NCBI GenBank assembly: GCA_023838465.1
Contig: JAIVEQ010000012.1
Coordinates: forward strand, 1-64,000
Direction of reading: 5' to 3'
From: Candidatus Thiodiazotropha sp.
GTDB taxonomy: Bacteria > Pseudomonadota > Gammaproteobacteria > Chromatiales > Chromatiaceae
DNA length: 64,000 nt
A program made the translations under genes and the position numbers. Under the pieces are notes generated by a model. The model had not been told where the DNA came from and searched no databases. It was given only the letters and a program-made list of their open reading frames with translations. This document shows positions 47,980 to 57,303 of this stretch, piece after piece (positions within the stretch are counted from its first letter, which is position 1; every line of letters begins with the position of its first letter).

Positions 47980-48873
47980 ATGCATAAACGATTTCAACAA
48001 ATCGGGTTAATCGGCAAACATGGCGACCCCATGGTCAAGGAGACTCTGCTTCGGCTCTACGACTACCTCATTTCACAACAGATGGAAGTCGTGATCGAGG
48101 AGGCCACCTGTCGATTACTGGAGGGCAAACCTCTGCCCGGAGTCCCCGAGATCGAACTGCCTAGACACAGCGACCTGGTGATTGTGGTGGGCGGTGATGG
48201 CACCCTGCTTCACGCCGCCCGGGTACTCGCCAGTCAGAATATCCCGTTACTCGGCATCAACTTGGGACGTCTGGGTTTTCTGGTTGATCTATCTCCTGAC
48301 CAGATGATTCCCAGACTGGATGAGATCCTAAGCGGCCAGTATGAGCAAGAGTGTCGATTTCTGCTTGAGGTGAGCATGGGGGATGAATCCTCACCACACC
48401 AGAACATCCTGGCTTTCAATGATGTTGTGCTGCATAAATGGAACATTGCACGCATGATCGAATTTGAAACCTATGTGGATGATCAACTGGTCAACGATCA
48501 ACGCTCCGATGGATTGATCGTATCCACTCCCACGGGTTCTACCGCCTATGCCCTGTCAGGTGGTGGCCCTCTGCTCTACCCCTCACTCAACGCCATTGTG
48601 ATGGTACCCATCTGTCCACATACGCTCAGTAACCGCCCAATTGTGGTGGATGGAGATAGTGAAATCGAAATCCGACTCAATTCGGCCCACACCGAGGATG
48701 TACAGATTACCTGCGATGGCCAGACCACCATCCCCGCCATGCCCGGGGAGGTAATCCGCATCCGCAAGGCTGAGCACCAGGTCAGGTTGATCCATCCTAA
48801 AGGCTATGACTATTACAGTATCCTGCGCGCCAAACTGGGCTGGTCGGAAAATCCTAAAAAGAACCGATGCTGA
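47980..48873 (+). CDS. nadK: NAD kinase
   Basis: This 297-residue enzyme phosphorylates NAD to NADP. It has the catalytic GGDGT motif at residues 71-75 (VIVVGGDGTLLHAARVL), LLGINLGRLGFLVDL, the DGLIVSTPTGSTAYALSGGGP motif and the final NRPIVVDGDSEIEI region. Its stop overlaps the start of recN by seven bases, so the two are translationally coupled, as in many gammaproteobacteria. Confidence 0.97.
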   Translation: MHKRFQQIGLIGKHGDPMVKETLLRLYDYLISQQMEVVIEEATCRLLEGKPLPGVPEIELPRHSDLVIVVGGDGTLLHAARVLASQNIPLLGINLGRLGFLVDLSPDQMIPRLDEILSGQYEQECRFLLEVSMGDESSPHQNILAFNDVVLHKWNIARMIEFETYVDDQLVNDQRSDGLIVSTPTGSTAYALSGGGPLLYPSLNAIVMVPICPHTLSNRPIVVDGDSEIEIRLNSAHTEDVQITCDGQTTIPAMPGEVIRIRKAEHQVRLIHPKGYDYYSILRAKLGWSENPKKNRC

Positions 48874-50549
48874 TTCAACTGCAGATCCGTAATCTGGCGA
48901 TTGTCTCCAGTATGGAACTGGAGCTACTGGATGGACTTACCGCATTAACCGGTGAAACCGGTGCCGGCAAGTCGATACTTATTGATGCGCTGGGACTGGC
49001 TCTCGGAGAGCGGGCAGACAACGGCATGATACGCGCTGGTAGCGAACGCGCTGAAGTCACCGCAGTTTTCGATTTGATTGGCCAACCAGCAGCATCTGAG
49101 TGGCTGAAGGCTCAACAACTTGATGAAGCTGATGAATGTATCTTGCGTCGCAGTCTCAACCGGGAGGGACGATCCCGTGCCTTCATCAACGGCCGTACCG
49201 TACCCCTTCAACAACTACAAGCGTTAGGCAACCTTTTAGTAGAGATCCACGGACAGCATGCCCATCAATCACTCATAAAATCAATTCATCAACGCTACCT
49301 GTTGGATGCCTATGGCGGTCAGCTCGAACTTGCCCGGCAATTGGCGCAACAGTTCCAGCATTACCAGGGTGATTTAGCACAACTGAATAGCTTGACCGCC
49401 GCGGCAGATGAGCGGGCATCACGACTCGATCTGCTACGTTACCAAATGAACGAGCTGAACGGACTCAATCTCACCCTCGAAGAACTGACAACCCTCGAGC
49501 AGGACCACAAACGAATGAGTCACCTGGAACAGTTGCATGATGGCTGTAGCGACATCATCAACGGACTGGATGAAGAGCAGCACTCCCTTCGCGGTCAACT
49601 TTCCCGCTTTGTAGAGAGTCTGAACCAGGCAAAACAACTCGACGAGGCTCTCACGGAACCCACAGAGATGCTTGACAGTGCGCTGATCCAGGTTGATGAG
49701 AGTATTGCTTATCTACGTAACTACCTCAGTGACCTGGAAATAGATCCAGCCAAACTACAGCGACTGGAGGAACGGATGAGTGCGGTTCACGATGTTGCCC
49801 GCAAATACCGAGTCAAACCAGAACAGTTAATGGAGAAATTACAGGGGATCGAAAATGAGTTGGATCAACTGGAAAACGCCGATGTTGCACTGGTGGATAT
49901 GGCTTCGCAGGTCGAAAAACAACGTGAAACCTATCTGCAACTCGGGACGCACTTAAGTAGCCAACGCCAAGCCACCGCCAAACGCCTGGGTAAAGAGATC
50001 AGCCTGGCGATGCAGAAGCTGGGTATGCCAGGTGGAAAGTTTGCTGTCTCTCTGAATGCTCTGGAAATAGAACAAGCAGGTGCAAATGGACTGGAACAAG
50101 TCGAGTTTCAGGTCTCCGCCAATCCCGGCATGCCCTTGCAACCCTTAAGTAAGGTTGCCTCTGGTGGGGAGCTGTCACGTATCAGCCTGGCCATTCAAGT
50201 CGCTACGATTCGTTGTGGCTCGACCCCCACCCTGGTTTTTGATGAAGTGGATGTGGGTATAGGCGGCGGCGTGGCGGAGATTGTCGGCCAGATGTTACGC
50301 ACCCTTGCCGCAGACAGGCAAATACTCTGTGTCACACACCTGCCACAGGTTGCTGCACAGGCTATGCACCACTTCCAAGTACAGAAGACAACCCAAAAAC
50401 AGATGACCCGTACAGCCATCGCCAGACTTCAGGAAGAGGAACGAATTCATGAGATTGCACGCATGCTAGGCGGCGTGCAGATTACCGAACAGACACTGGC
50501 GCATGCCCAAGAGATGGTGAATCTGGCATCTATCACTCCGTCGGGTTAG
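48867..50549 (+). CDS. recN: DNA repair protein RecN
   Basis: This 560-residue SMC-like ATPase acts in double-strand-break repair. Walker A is GETGAGKS at residues 29-36; the middle is a coiled coil broken by short loops; near the end are KVASGGELSRISLAIQV (ABC signature) and TLVFDEVDVGIGGGVAEIVG (Walker B), then CVTHLPQVAAQA. Length matches E. coli RecN. It overlaps nadK at the start and converges on fur with a four-base overlap. Confidence 0.97.
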   Translation: MLIQLQIRNLAIVSSMELELLDGLTALTGETGAGKSILIDALGLALGERADNGMIRAGSERAEVTAVFDLIGQPAASEWLKAQQLDEADECILRRSLNREGRSRAFINGRTVPLQQLQALGNLLVEIHGQHAHQSLIKSIHQRYLLDAYGGQLELARQLAQQFQHYQGDLAQLNSLTAAADERASRLDLLRYQMNELNGLNLTLEELTTLEQDHKRMSHLEQLHDGCSDIINGLDEEQHSLRGQLSRFVESLNQAKQLDEALTEPTEMLDSALIQVDESIAYLRNYLSDLEIDPAKLQRLEERMSAVHDVARKYRVKPEQLMEKLQGIENELDQLENADVALVDMASQVEKQRETYLQLGTHLSSQRQATAKRLGKEISLAMQKLGMPGGKFAVSLNALEIEQAGANGLEQVEFQVSANPGMPLQPLSKVASGGELSRISLAIQVATIRCGSTPTLVFDEVDVGIGGGVAEIVGQMLRTLAADRQILCVTHLPQVAAQAMHHFQVQKTTQKQMTRTAIARLQEEERIHEIARMLGGVQITEQTLAHAQEMVNLASITPSG

Positions 50550-50968
50550 TAGCCCACTTTACACTTAGGGTTCCCGCAGTGACCATAAATAATCAGTGAG
50601 TGATCCACCATTTCGAATCCATGCTCTTTGGCAATTTCCCGCTGGCGTTTCTCAATAGTGGTATCGATAAACTCTTCAACTTTGCCGCAAACCACACACA
50701 CCATGTGATCATGATGTCCTCCCCGATCTAGTTCGAAGACAGCATGCCCCCCTTCAAAATTATGGCGCGTAACCAAGCCGGCCGTTTCAAACTGGGTCAA
50801 TACACGATAAACAGTGGCCAGGCCAATCTCTTCACCGTTGTCGAGTAACATCTTGTAGACATCTTCTGCACTCACATGCCGTTGGCTATTATTTTCGAGC
50901 AGCCCCAGTATCTTAATCCTGGGCAACGTAACCTTGAGTCCGGCCTTGCGAATATCCTGGTTATCCAT
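50546..50968 (-). CDS. fur: Ferric uptake regulator Fur
   Basis: This 140-residue metalloregulator has the DNA-binding winged helix (GLKVTLPRIKILGLLE and SAEDVYKMLLD, then IGLATVYRVLTQFETAGLV), the metal-site run GGHHDHMVCVVCGKVEEF with the CxxC zinc pair, and a C-terminal CGNPKC. It represses iron-uptake genes when Fe2+ is bound. It is divergent from bamE, the usual order in gammaproteobacteria. Confidence 0.97.
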   Translation of the reverse strand: MDNQDIRKAGLKVTLPRIKILGLLENNSQRHVSAEDVYKMLLDNGEEIGLATVYRVLTQFETAGLVTRHNFEGGHAVFELDRGGHHDHMVCVVCGKVEEFIDTTIEKRQREIAKEHGFEMVDHSLIIYGHCGNPKCKVGY

Positions 50969-51097
50969 CCCTGCATCTCTCCAGCATCTGTTTCTTGGAA
51001 AAGGAATGATCGTAACTATTCAGCAACCTTAAATGTAGGGCTGCTGAATAGTCACGAATGAGTTACTATTGTCGCTGTTTCTAGGATTGTACTTGCA

Positions 51098-51547
51098 ATG
51101 AAAAAGATTCTCATCATCATTTTTTCACTTCTTCCCTGGCTGGGCGGCTGCAGCGCATGGGACAATTTTTCCCTTGTCCACTCTCCTGACATAGAACAGG
51201 GCAATATTATCACCCCTGAGATGGTAGCGCTGTTGCAACCCGGCATGTCCCAACGTCAAGTGCGGTTTGCACTTGGCACGCCGATGTTGACCGATGTCTT
51301 CCATGATCAGCGCTGGGATTACCTCTTTTCAGTGAAGCGGCGCAATGAGCCAATCGAGATCAAGCGTTTCAGCCTGTACTTCGACGGTGACTATTTATCA
51401 CACTACAGCGGCGAGATAGAACCGGCGCAAAATATCGAATCCAACCAGGAGAAAAAGGAGCTGGTAGTCAGCGTCCCTGACTATGATGGTGATCTTGGGA
51501 TATTGGAAAAGCTGTGGTACTCACTGGGATTTGGCGATACTGAATAA
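51098..51547 (+). CDS. bamE: Outer membrane protein assembly factor BamE
   Basis: This 149-residue lipoprotein has lipobox LGGC at about residue 18. The SmpA/OmlA domain is clear: DIEQGNIITPEMVALLQPGMSQRQVRFALGTPMLTDVFHDQRWDYLFS. It is part of the BAM complex that folds outer membrane beta-barrels. The C-terminus is about 30 residues longer than in E. coli and rich in Glu/Lys. It stands divergent from fur. Confidence 0.95.
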   Translation: MKKILIIIFSLLPWLGGCSAWDNFSLVHSPDIEQGNIITPEMVALLQPGMSQRQVRFALGTPMLTDVFHDQRWDYLFSVKRRNEPIEIKRFSLYFDGDYLSHYSGEIEPAQNIESNQEKKELVVSVPDYDGDLGILEKLWYSLGFGDTE

Positions 51548-51654
51548 TTGTTCTTCAACCTGAATCCAGCAATCCAAGTTGAGCTGGCACTCCATCAACC
51601 TACTAACTTAGGATGCAGTGCCCTAGTGTAGGGTTCTATACCAGATTGACCATT

Positions 51655-51954
51655 CTATTTATCACCACCACCTTTACGCATCACTTTTCCTTCAGCTGCA
51701 CGCTTCTTCCGCGCCTCTTTCGGATCGGCAATGAGTGGTCGATAGATCTCAACTCTGTCACCCTCAGACAGCAAAACATCAGGTTTGGCGGCTTTACCGA
51801 AGATGCCGATCTTATTCAAGTTGAGATCGATCTCGGGGAATCTCTCCAGGATACCGGAAGCATCAATGGCCTGCTGGGCAGTCATTGCCGAAGCTGACTC
51901 AACCACCAATAACACTTGCTCGTCTATCTTTCCGTAGGCTACTTCAAATCTCAT
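51655..51954 (-). CDS. rnfH: RnfH family protein
   Basis: This 99-residue ubiquitin-like (beta-grasp) protein contains VEVAYG-like RFEVAYGKIDEQVLL, ILERFPEIDLNLNKIGIFGKAA and GDRVEIYRPLIADPKEARKKRA, the RnfH signature end. The function is unclear; the gene is usually next to ratA, as here, where its start overlaps the ratA stop by four bases. It converges on bamE. Confidence 0.93.
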   Translation of the reverse strand: MRFEVAYGKIDEQVLLVVESASAMTAQQAIDASGILERFPEIDLNLNKIGIFGKAAKPDVLLSEGDRVEIYRPLIADPKEARKKRAAEGKVMRKGGGDK

Positions 51955-52394
51955 TTCACATCGTTACCATATATTTCGTCAGCACGTTTACAGAATGCAT
52001 CCACCAGGGTATTGGCAATCTGACTGAAGACACGACCGAACGCAGCGTCGATCAATTGACCGGCAAATTCAAATTCGAGCAGCAATTCCACCTTGCAGGC
52101 ACCCGGTTGTAGCTCAATAAACCGCCAACCACCTTGAAGCTTTCGAAATGGTCCATCAAGTAACAGGATATCCATCTTTTCATTCTCCACCAAACGGTTG
52201 CAAGTGGAAAAACGTTGCCGAATACCAACCCGGGAGACCTCAAGCTCACCACAAATCTTCTCAGGGGTACGAGAAATCAAACGACTACTGCTACACCAGG
52301 GAAGAAAGCTGGGGTAGGACTCGAAATCACATACCAGTTGATACATCTGTTGTGCGGAATGGAACACCAGTGCACTTTTACTGACGACCGGCAT
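51951..52394 (-). CDS. ratA: RatA-type START domain protein (coenzyme Q-binding/ribosome toxin homolog)
   Basis: This 147-residue protein starts MPVVSKSALVFHSAQQMYQLVCDFESYPSFLPWC, the start of the COQ10/RatA START-like fold; an upstream in-frame start (52472) would overlap the transporter gene and is unlikely. E. coli RatA has been described as blocking 70S assembly; homologs (COQ10) bind quinones. It lies between a sodium symporter and rnfH and overlaps rnfH by four bases. Confidence 0.92.
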   Translation of the reverse strand: MPVVSKSALVFHSAQQMYQLVCDFESYPSFLPWCSSSRLISRTPEKICGELEVSRVGIRQRFSTCNRLVENEKMDILLLDGPFRKLQGGWRFIELQPGACKVELLLEFEFAGQLIDAAFGRVFSQIANTLVDAFCKRADEIYGNDVK

Positions 52395-52396
52395 GC

Positions 52397-53797
52397 TCAG
52401 AGTATTCCGACAGCATGAAGGAACACGATGACCACTGCCAAAGGAGAAATGTAGCGTATTAGATTCCACCATATCCGATAGCTACCTGGCTGCATGGCGA
52501 ATTCATCCCGACTGGATTCCACTTTCATCAGCCAACCACTGAAAATGGCGATCAGCAAGCCACCCAAAGGCAGCATTATGTTGGCTGTTAAATAGTCCAG
52601 TAGGTCAAAAAAGGTCTTATCGAAGAGTTTGACCTCTGACCAGAGATTGAAGGAAAACACGGTTCCGAGACCTAAAATCCATGTCATCAATCCAATCCAT
52701 ATTGATGCCCGCACGCGGGTCATACTGCGATTTTCGACGAGCCAGGCCACAGCTGGTTCAATCAGTGAGATAGCCGAACTCCAAGCGGCAAAAACCAGCA
52801 ACACAAAAAACAGGGTTCCGAACAGCTGCCCTCCCGGCATAGCACCGAAGGCAATCGGTAACGTCTGAAAGATCAGCCCTGGACCTGCTCCAGGTTCCAG
52901 CCCATTCGCAAAGACGATTGGGAAAATCGCCATTCCTGCTACCAATGCCACCAGGGTATCAAGAAAAGCAACTAATATTGCAGAACCGGCAATAGAGGTC
53001 TTTTTCGGCATATAGGAGCCGTAAACCATGATCGCGCCCATACCCAGACTCAGGGTAAAAAAGGCATGCCCCATGGCAACCAGCAGTGGGCTGCCACTCA
53101 CTTCACACTGCTCCAGACCATCCACAACCTGGCAGCTGTAGATCAGCTTATTGAAGTCGGGTGTAAAAAGAAATTCGAGGCCCTGGATGAAAAACCCGGT
53201 ATTCATAGCATAGCCAACCAGTACCACGAGTAGCACGAATAGTGTTGGCATCAGATAGGTTACAGCCTTCTCAAGGCCGGCTTTGACACCTTTCGCCACA
53301 ACAAACATGCTCATCATCATGAACAACGTATGCCAGGCCAATAGTCGTTCAGGATCGCCAACCAGCCCATTGAAGAGCTCCTGAACACCGCCAGCATCCA
53401 TGCCGTTGAACTCACCGACACTTGCTCGCACCACATAAGCCAGTGCCCATCCAGCGATCACACTATAGTATGAGAGGATAAAAAAACCTGCCAGCACACC
53501 GCTCCAGCCGACCAGTGACCAGCCTTTACTGGCACCCTCCTCCTGGCTGAGGGTTGCCATGGTATTGATAGGACTCTGTCTGCCACGCCGACCCAGCATG
53601 ATCTCGGCCATCATGATCGGTATACCGACTACGGCTATACAGAGCAGATAGACGATGACAAATGCGCCACCGCCATTTTCACCTGTGATATAGGGAAACT
53701 TCCAGACATTGCCCAGCCCCACAGCCGACCCGGTTGCAGCAAGAATGAACACCAACCTCGAGGACCATTGACCATGGATGGATTCTCTTTCAGCCAT
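52397..53797 (-). CDS. Neurotransmitter:sodium symporter family transporter
   Basis: This 466-residue membrane protein has about 11-12 helices. The SNF/NSS signature is at the start: WSSRLVFILAATGSAVGLGNVWKFPYITGENGGGAFVIVYLLC. GMGAIMVYGSYMPKK is typical of bacterial members such as LeuT relatives. The substrate is probably an amino acid, driven by Na+, but cannot be read from the sequence. It ends three bases before the ratA start, suggesting one transcript. Together with two NhaD antiporters it points to a sodium-rich (marine) habitat. Confidence 0.92.
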   Translation of the reverse strand: MAERESIHGQWSSRLVFILAATGSAVGLGNVWKFPYITGENGGGAFVIVYLLCIAVVGIPIMMAEIMLGRRGRQSPINTMATLSQEEGASKGWSLVGWSGVLAGFFILSYYSVIAGWALAYVVRASVGEFNGMDAGGVQELFNGLVGDPERLLAWHTLFMMMSMFVVAKGVKAGLEKAVTYLMPTLFVLLVVLVGYAMNTGFFIQGLEFLFTPDFNKLIYSCQVVDGLEQCEVSGSPLLVAMGHAFFTLSLGMGAIMVYGSYMPKKTSIAGSAILVAFLDTLVALVAGMAIFPIVFANGLEPGAGPGLIFQTLPIAFGAMPGGQLFGTLFFVLLVFAAWSSAISLIEPAVAWLVENRSMTRVRASIWIGLMTWILGLGTVFSFNLWSEVKLFDKTFFDLLDYLTANIMLPLGGLLIAIFSGWLMKVESSRDEFAMQPGSYRIWWNLIRYISPLAVVIVFLHAVGIL

Positions 53798-53937
53798 TAA
53801 TTCCCGCCTTCAAAATAATCTAAACTCAGCAACTGAAGTTCAATCCGTGAACATAAAAGCTCATCATTTTGCGTAAAATGCCACCCTATAACAAGCTGCC
53901 TCTGGTGAGAAGACCCCAGCAGGATTAGAATACCCCC

Positions 53938-54417
53938 ATGGCAAATAAAGCAAACAAGAAAAGCCAGGGTGGTGCTACTATTGCCCTGAACAAGAAAGCT
54001 AAACACGATTTTTTCATTGAGGATCGCTATGAAGCAGGATTAGCACTACAGGGCTGGGAGGTTAAGAGCCTGCGCGAGGGACGTGTGCAGATCAAGGAGA
54101 GCTATGTCACGATCAAGGATAATGAAGCCTTTCTGTTCGGTGCCCATATCGTGCCACTCAGCACTGCTTCCTCCCATATCCACCCCGATCCCACACGCAC
54201 TCGAAAACTGCTGTTACACCGCAGTGAACTCAGCAAACTGATCGGTCTTGTCGAGCGTAAGGGCTATACCCTGGTACCCACTGCCCTGTATTGGAAAAAA
54301 GGCATGGCCAAACTGGAAATAGGTATTGCTAAGGGCAAAAAAATGCATGACAAACGCGCCACCGATAAAGACCGCGACTGGAAACGGGAAAAAGAGCGTC
54401 TATTCAAACACAGTTAA
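53938..54417 (+). CDS. smpB: SsrA-binding protein SmpB
   Basis: This 159-residue protein brings tmRNA to stalled ribosomes. Motifs: [35 protein letters not shown], then [19 protein letters not shown] and a basic tail [22 protein letters not shown] that inserts in the mRNA channel. It lies 58 bp before ssrA, the usual pairing. Confidence 0.97.
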   Translation: MANKANKKSQGGATIALNKKAKHDFFIEDRYEAGLALQGWEVKSLREGRVQIKESYVTIKDNEAFLFGAHIVPLSTASSHIHPDPTRTRKLLLHRSELSKLIGLVERKGYTLVPTALYWKKGMAKLEIGIAKGKKMHDKRATDKDRDWKREKERLFKHS

Positions 54418-54475
54418 CTTCCCGATAGTCAGGAACCAAACTCTCGCATATAATGTCTATACTGATAACCGTCAT

Positions 54476-54842
54476 GGGGGCGACGTAGGCTTCGACGGGG
54501 GTTACAAAACCTGAAGTGCATGTCGAGGGGCAGAGTACCTCGTAAAACCAACTGCAACCTTATAGTTGCCAACGACGACAACTACGCACTCGCTGCTTAA
54601 TACCCAGTAGGGTGCCGTCTGACTGGAGCCGTGCCTATGCGTCCAGCTTTTCAGGCGTCATATCTCATTAGGATCGCGTTGAAGCTCGTCCGGGGCAGAA
54701 ACGTTAAAACCTAACCGGAATCGCTTGTTGCGCGCCCTGTCCGTCGGGTGGCAGCCGGCAAGATATAATAGACAGGACTAAGCATGTAGAACTTTTGGCA
54801 GAGGACTCGCGGACGGCGGTTCGAATCCGCCCGCCTCCACCA
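54476..54842 (+). ncRNA. ssrA: tmRNA (SsrA)
   Basis: The 5' end GGGGGCGACGTAGGCTTCGACG and the 3' end TTCGAATCCGCCCGCCTCCACCA pair as the tRNA-like acceptor (GGGGGCG with CGCCTCC), with an encoded CCA. The resume codon GCC at 54568 opens the tag ANDDNYALAA, ended by TAA at 54598-54600. The length of 367 nt is typical. It rescues stalled ribosomes together with SmpB. Confidence 0.97.
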
Positions 54843-54876
54843 AACCAAGTATCCTAACAAGTTCAATATTATCTAT

Positions 54877-54902
54877 AAGCCCGTGTAAACGGGCTTTTTT
54901 AT
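54877..54902 (+). terminator. Rho-independent terminator after ssrA
   Basis: An 8-bp stem (AAGCCCGT / ACGGGCTT) with a GTAA loop is followed by TTTT, 35 bp after the tmRNA 3' end. Confidence 0.9.
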
Positions 54903-55087
54903 TGGCATTTAATTCAGCAATATTGAATACAGTACACATACATCTCGCATGTTTGGGAACATCACGGCACATGTACGATTCCAGGCAGTTGCCGGTATCA
55001 AGCATGTTCGTTATGACTTTACTTCTTAATCAAGCGGTGATTTCTCGCTATGATTCCCTAGCCGTGATGGGTGGGTAATCAGGTATT

Positions 55088-55531
55088 TCAATGCAGTCGA
55101 CTTCCATCTGCCTGACTCAGGCTATTTGTCCAGGCAAGTCTGCCATTTCTCCAACAATTGATAACCCTGCCATCTCCAGCCATACCAGACTCGACGGCGT
55201 TACCTCCACGTGTACCAAGTTCGACAACAACATTGCTGTAACCGGCGACATAGAGGATATTTGCCGCCATTACACCACGGCGATGTGAACCGGATATTAG
55301 ACAGATCAGACTATCCCTGTGTAATCCATGTTCCCATACCAGCTCATTGACACAGCGCAGAAAATTATTGTTAGAATGCTTTTTATAACACTTCTGGAAC
55401 TCGCTCCACTCATCAATATTGCTGCCTATATAGGGGATATACGCATCAGCAGCTTCCAATACACCGAGTAACATGACTTCAATGCAACTACGTGTATCGA
55501 TACACAATAACCCGTTAGTCGTTTTCTTCAT
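55088..55531 (-). CDS. Rhodanese-like protein with an atypical active site
   Basis: From ATG 55531 the product has 147 residues (an upstream in-frame ATG at 55579 would add 16). The C-terminal half has the shape of a rhodanese domain: LICLISGSHRRGVMAANILYVAGYSNVVVELG, then a late CWRNGRLAWT as in GWxNAGLPW ends. In alignment by eye the catalytic Cys of the CxxGxR loop is replaced by Ser, with a Cys three residues earlier. Sulfur-transfer activity is therefore doubtful. The N-terminus (LLCIDTRS) fits the rhodanese start. It stands alone after ssrA. Confidence 0.6.
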   Translation of the reverse strand: MKKTTNGLLCIDTRSCIEVMLLGVLEAADAYIPYIGSNIDEWSEFQKCYKKHSNNNFLRCVNELVWEHGLHRDSLICLISGSHRRGVMAANILYVAGYSNVVVELGTRGGNAVESGMAGDGRVINCWRNGRLAWTNSLSQADGSRLH

Positions 55532-55658
55532 ATTCCGTCTACCTCTATCAATTGAGATAAACTCCATGTAGTGAGTCAATCTGAAGTGTCAAATCTCATC
55601 GTTAGGAATACCGAATCACAGCGATTGCAGACACATCACCCTGTAACTTTGGAATCTA

Positions 55659-55955
55659 TCAATAGTGATCAGCCACTTTAGGCTGATTCAGCCTCCAATC
55701 AGCGCCAACAAGTTGGTAGCTTAAAGTGTGATGTTGTTTCTCGATGGATAGCAATATTGTCACATCACGTCGAGATGAAATCTCTCTATCGATAATCTCA
55801 ATCTGTTTACCCGGGTAAAATGAAGCGATCGAGTCACAAACCAATTGTGAGGCTGGTCCGATATCTCCAAGTTCCTGTGCATCGACCAGACAGACTGCCT
55901 GGATGTGGGGGGAACACATCAGTAAACTCAAGGTAAACATAGTCATCTTGAACAT
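55659..55955 (-). CDS. Small exported protein of unknown function
   Basis: This 98-residue protein has a signal peptide (MFKMTMFTLSLLMCSPHIQA, cut before VCLVDA). The mature part has two Cys (likely one disulfide), FYPGKQIEIIDREISSRRD and an end SYQLVGADWRLNQPKVADHY. I recognise no family. It lies 80 bp upstream of the rhodanese-like gene on the same strand. Confidence 0.6.
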   Translation of the reverse strand: MFKMTMFTLSLLMCSPHIQAVCLVDAQELGDIGPASQLVCDSIASFYPGKQIEIIDREISSRRDVTILLSIEKQHHTLSYQLVGADWRLNQPKVADHY

Positions 55956-56198
55956 AATCTTTCTCCGCGGTCACATTGTTAAACAAGTACTACCACTTCA
56001 GAAAACCGGACTACATTCGCTTTTATTTGGCCATATTCAAGTTGTTGATTTTCAGCTCAATACTCAATTTGAAAACACTTAAATGATAAGTTGCATCTCT
56101 GGCCATTACATATAGCTGTTGGTCAAGACAAACAAATCAGTTGTTAAATAGTGCCGATCATTATTGATCGGCACTAAACTGAAATATTTATCAAGTCA

Positions 56199-56990
56199 CT
56201 ATCTGGCCCCGTGCCCAGTCAAAACAACAGGAATGGTTTGTAAAATAATCATGATATCCAACCACAGACTATTTCTACGGATGTAGCTAAGATCGTAATA
56301 GAGTTTATTTGCTGCATCTTCGACAGTTTCACCATAGGGATAACGCACCTGTGCCCAACCTGTAATACCTGGTTTCACCTGATGTCTCAGCGAATACCCT
56401 TTTATCTGCCGTTGAAACTTAGAGACAAACTCAGGCCTCTCTGGACGTGGACCGACCAGACTCATCTCTCCTTTCAGGACATTTAATAACTGCGGTAACT
56501 CATCAATCCTGGTAGCGCGAATAAACCGACCTATCCGGGTTACTCGGTCATCACTTTGAGCTGCCATCTGCGGACCATACTTTTCTGCATCAACTTTCAT
56601 ACTCCTGAATTTCAACACATAAAACTCTCTTCCTTTACAACCTACTCGCAACTGTTGATAAAATATCGGGTCTCGTCCAAATGTACTGAGCCAGATAAGC
56701 AGCATTGTGATAATCATAATCGGGCTGGCCATCACCAGAATTAACAGGCCTGCCAGGATATCAAGCTGGCGTTTGCCATTCGCCTCTGTAATCCCTTTCT
56801 TTGAAAGAACAAGATGACTGAACAGTAAGGAACCACTCATTGAGCTCAATGGATTGATAGCGCCCAATGAATTGGCAGCTTCTATCTGGTCCAGCTCATA
56901 ATCGTGTGCATAAGGGTGGACATTCGACGCATTGTCTCTGAGTATTGCCATTTCCTCTCTCCGATAATCATATTTGTTGTTGCCTGACAT
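56199..56990 (-). CDS. Bacterial sugar transferase (undecaprenyl-phosphate sugar-1-phosphate transferase)
   Basis: This 263-residue protein has one membrane helix (about 77-100) and then the WcaJ/PglC-type catalytic domain: DPIFYQQLRVGCKGREFYVLKFRSM, RIGRFIRATRIDELPQLLNVLKGEMSLVGPRPERPEFV, and GITGWAQVRYPYG. It moves a sugar-1-phosphate to undecaprenyl phosphate to start polysaccharide chains. No other polysaccharide genes are near. It is the short monotopic form, lacking the extra N-terminal helices of WcaJ. Confidence 0.92.
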   Translation of the reverse strand: MSGNNKYDYRREEMAILRDNASNVHPYAHDYELDQIEAANSLGAINPLSSMSGSLLFSHLVLSKKGITEANGKRQLDILAGLLILVMASPIMIITMLLIWLSTFGRDPIFYQQLRVGCKGREFYVLKFRSMKVDAEKYGPQMAAQSDDRVTRIGRFIRATRIDELPQLLNVLKGEMSLVGPRPERPEFVSKFQRQIKGYSLRHQVKPGITGWAQVRYPYGETVEDAANKLYYDLSYIRRNSLWLDIMIILQTIPVVLTGHGAR

Positions 56991-57303
56991 CCTTTTCAGA
57001 TGACCATCCTCTACTGGGAATCAGCCACCAGACACATCATCCATGGGACTGCATTTATCACCTTCTATGGGATATATGATTTCAGATTCTGACTAGTTTG
57101 AAGTAACGAATGGCGCACGTGAAAGATGTGACATATTCACTTGTTACTTCAGTTTTTCATGATCATGCGGCGATTGAATTGAATAAGTTTTTAGAACAGA
57201 AACCGCTATTCAGAATAAAACACACTCGTCATGTATTTTACCTACGATACTGATAACTCAAGGAATTGCTCCAAGGAGTGTGATACTTCTCTTTTATAAC
57301 GAG
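56991..57303. other. Gene-free stretch
   Basis: About 310 A/T-rich bases separate the sugar transferase from the conserved protein at 57304. I see no gene, strong hairpin or repeat in it; the promoter of the sugar transferase is expected here. Confidence 0.4.

Noticed and set aside
54843-55087. Genomic island inserted at the 3' end of ssrA
   Set aside because: tmRNA ends are common attachment sites, but I found no integrase gene and no repeat of the ssrA 3' end in the following 9 kb.
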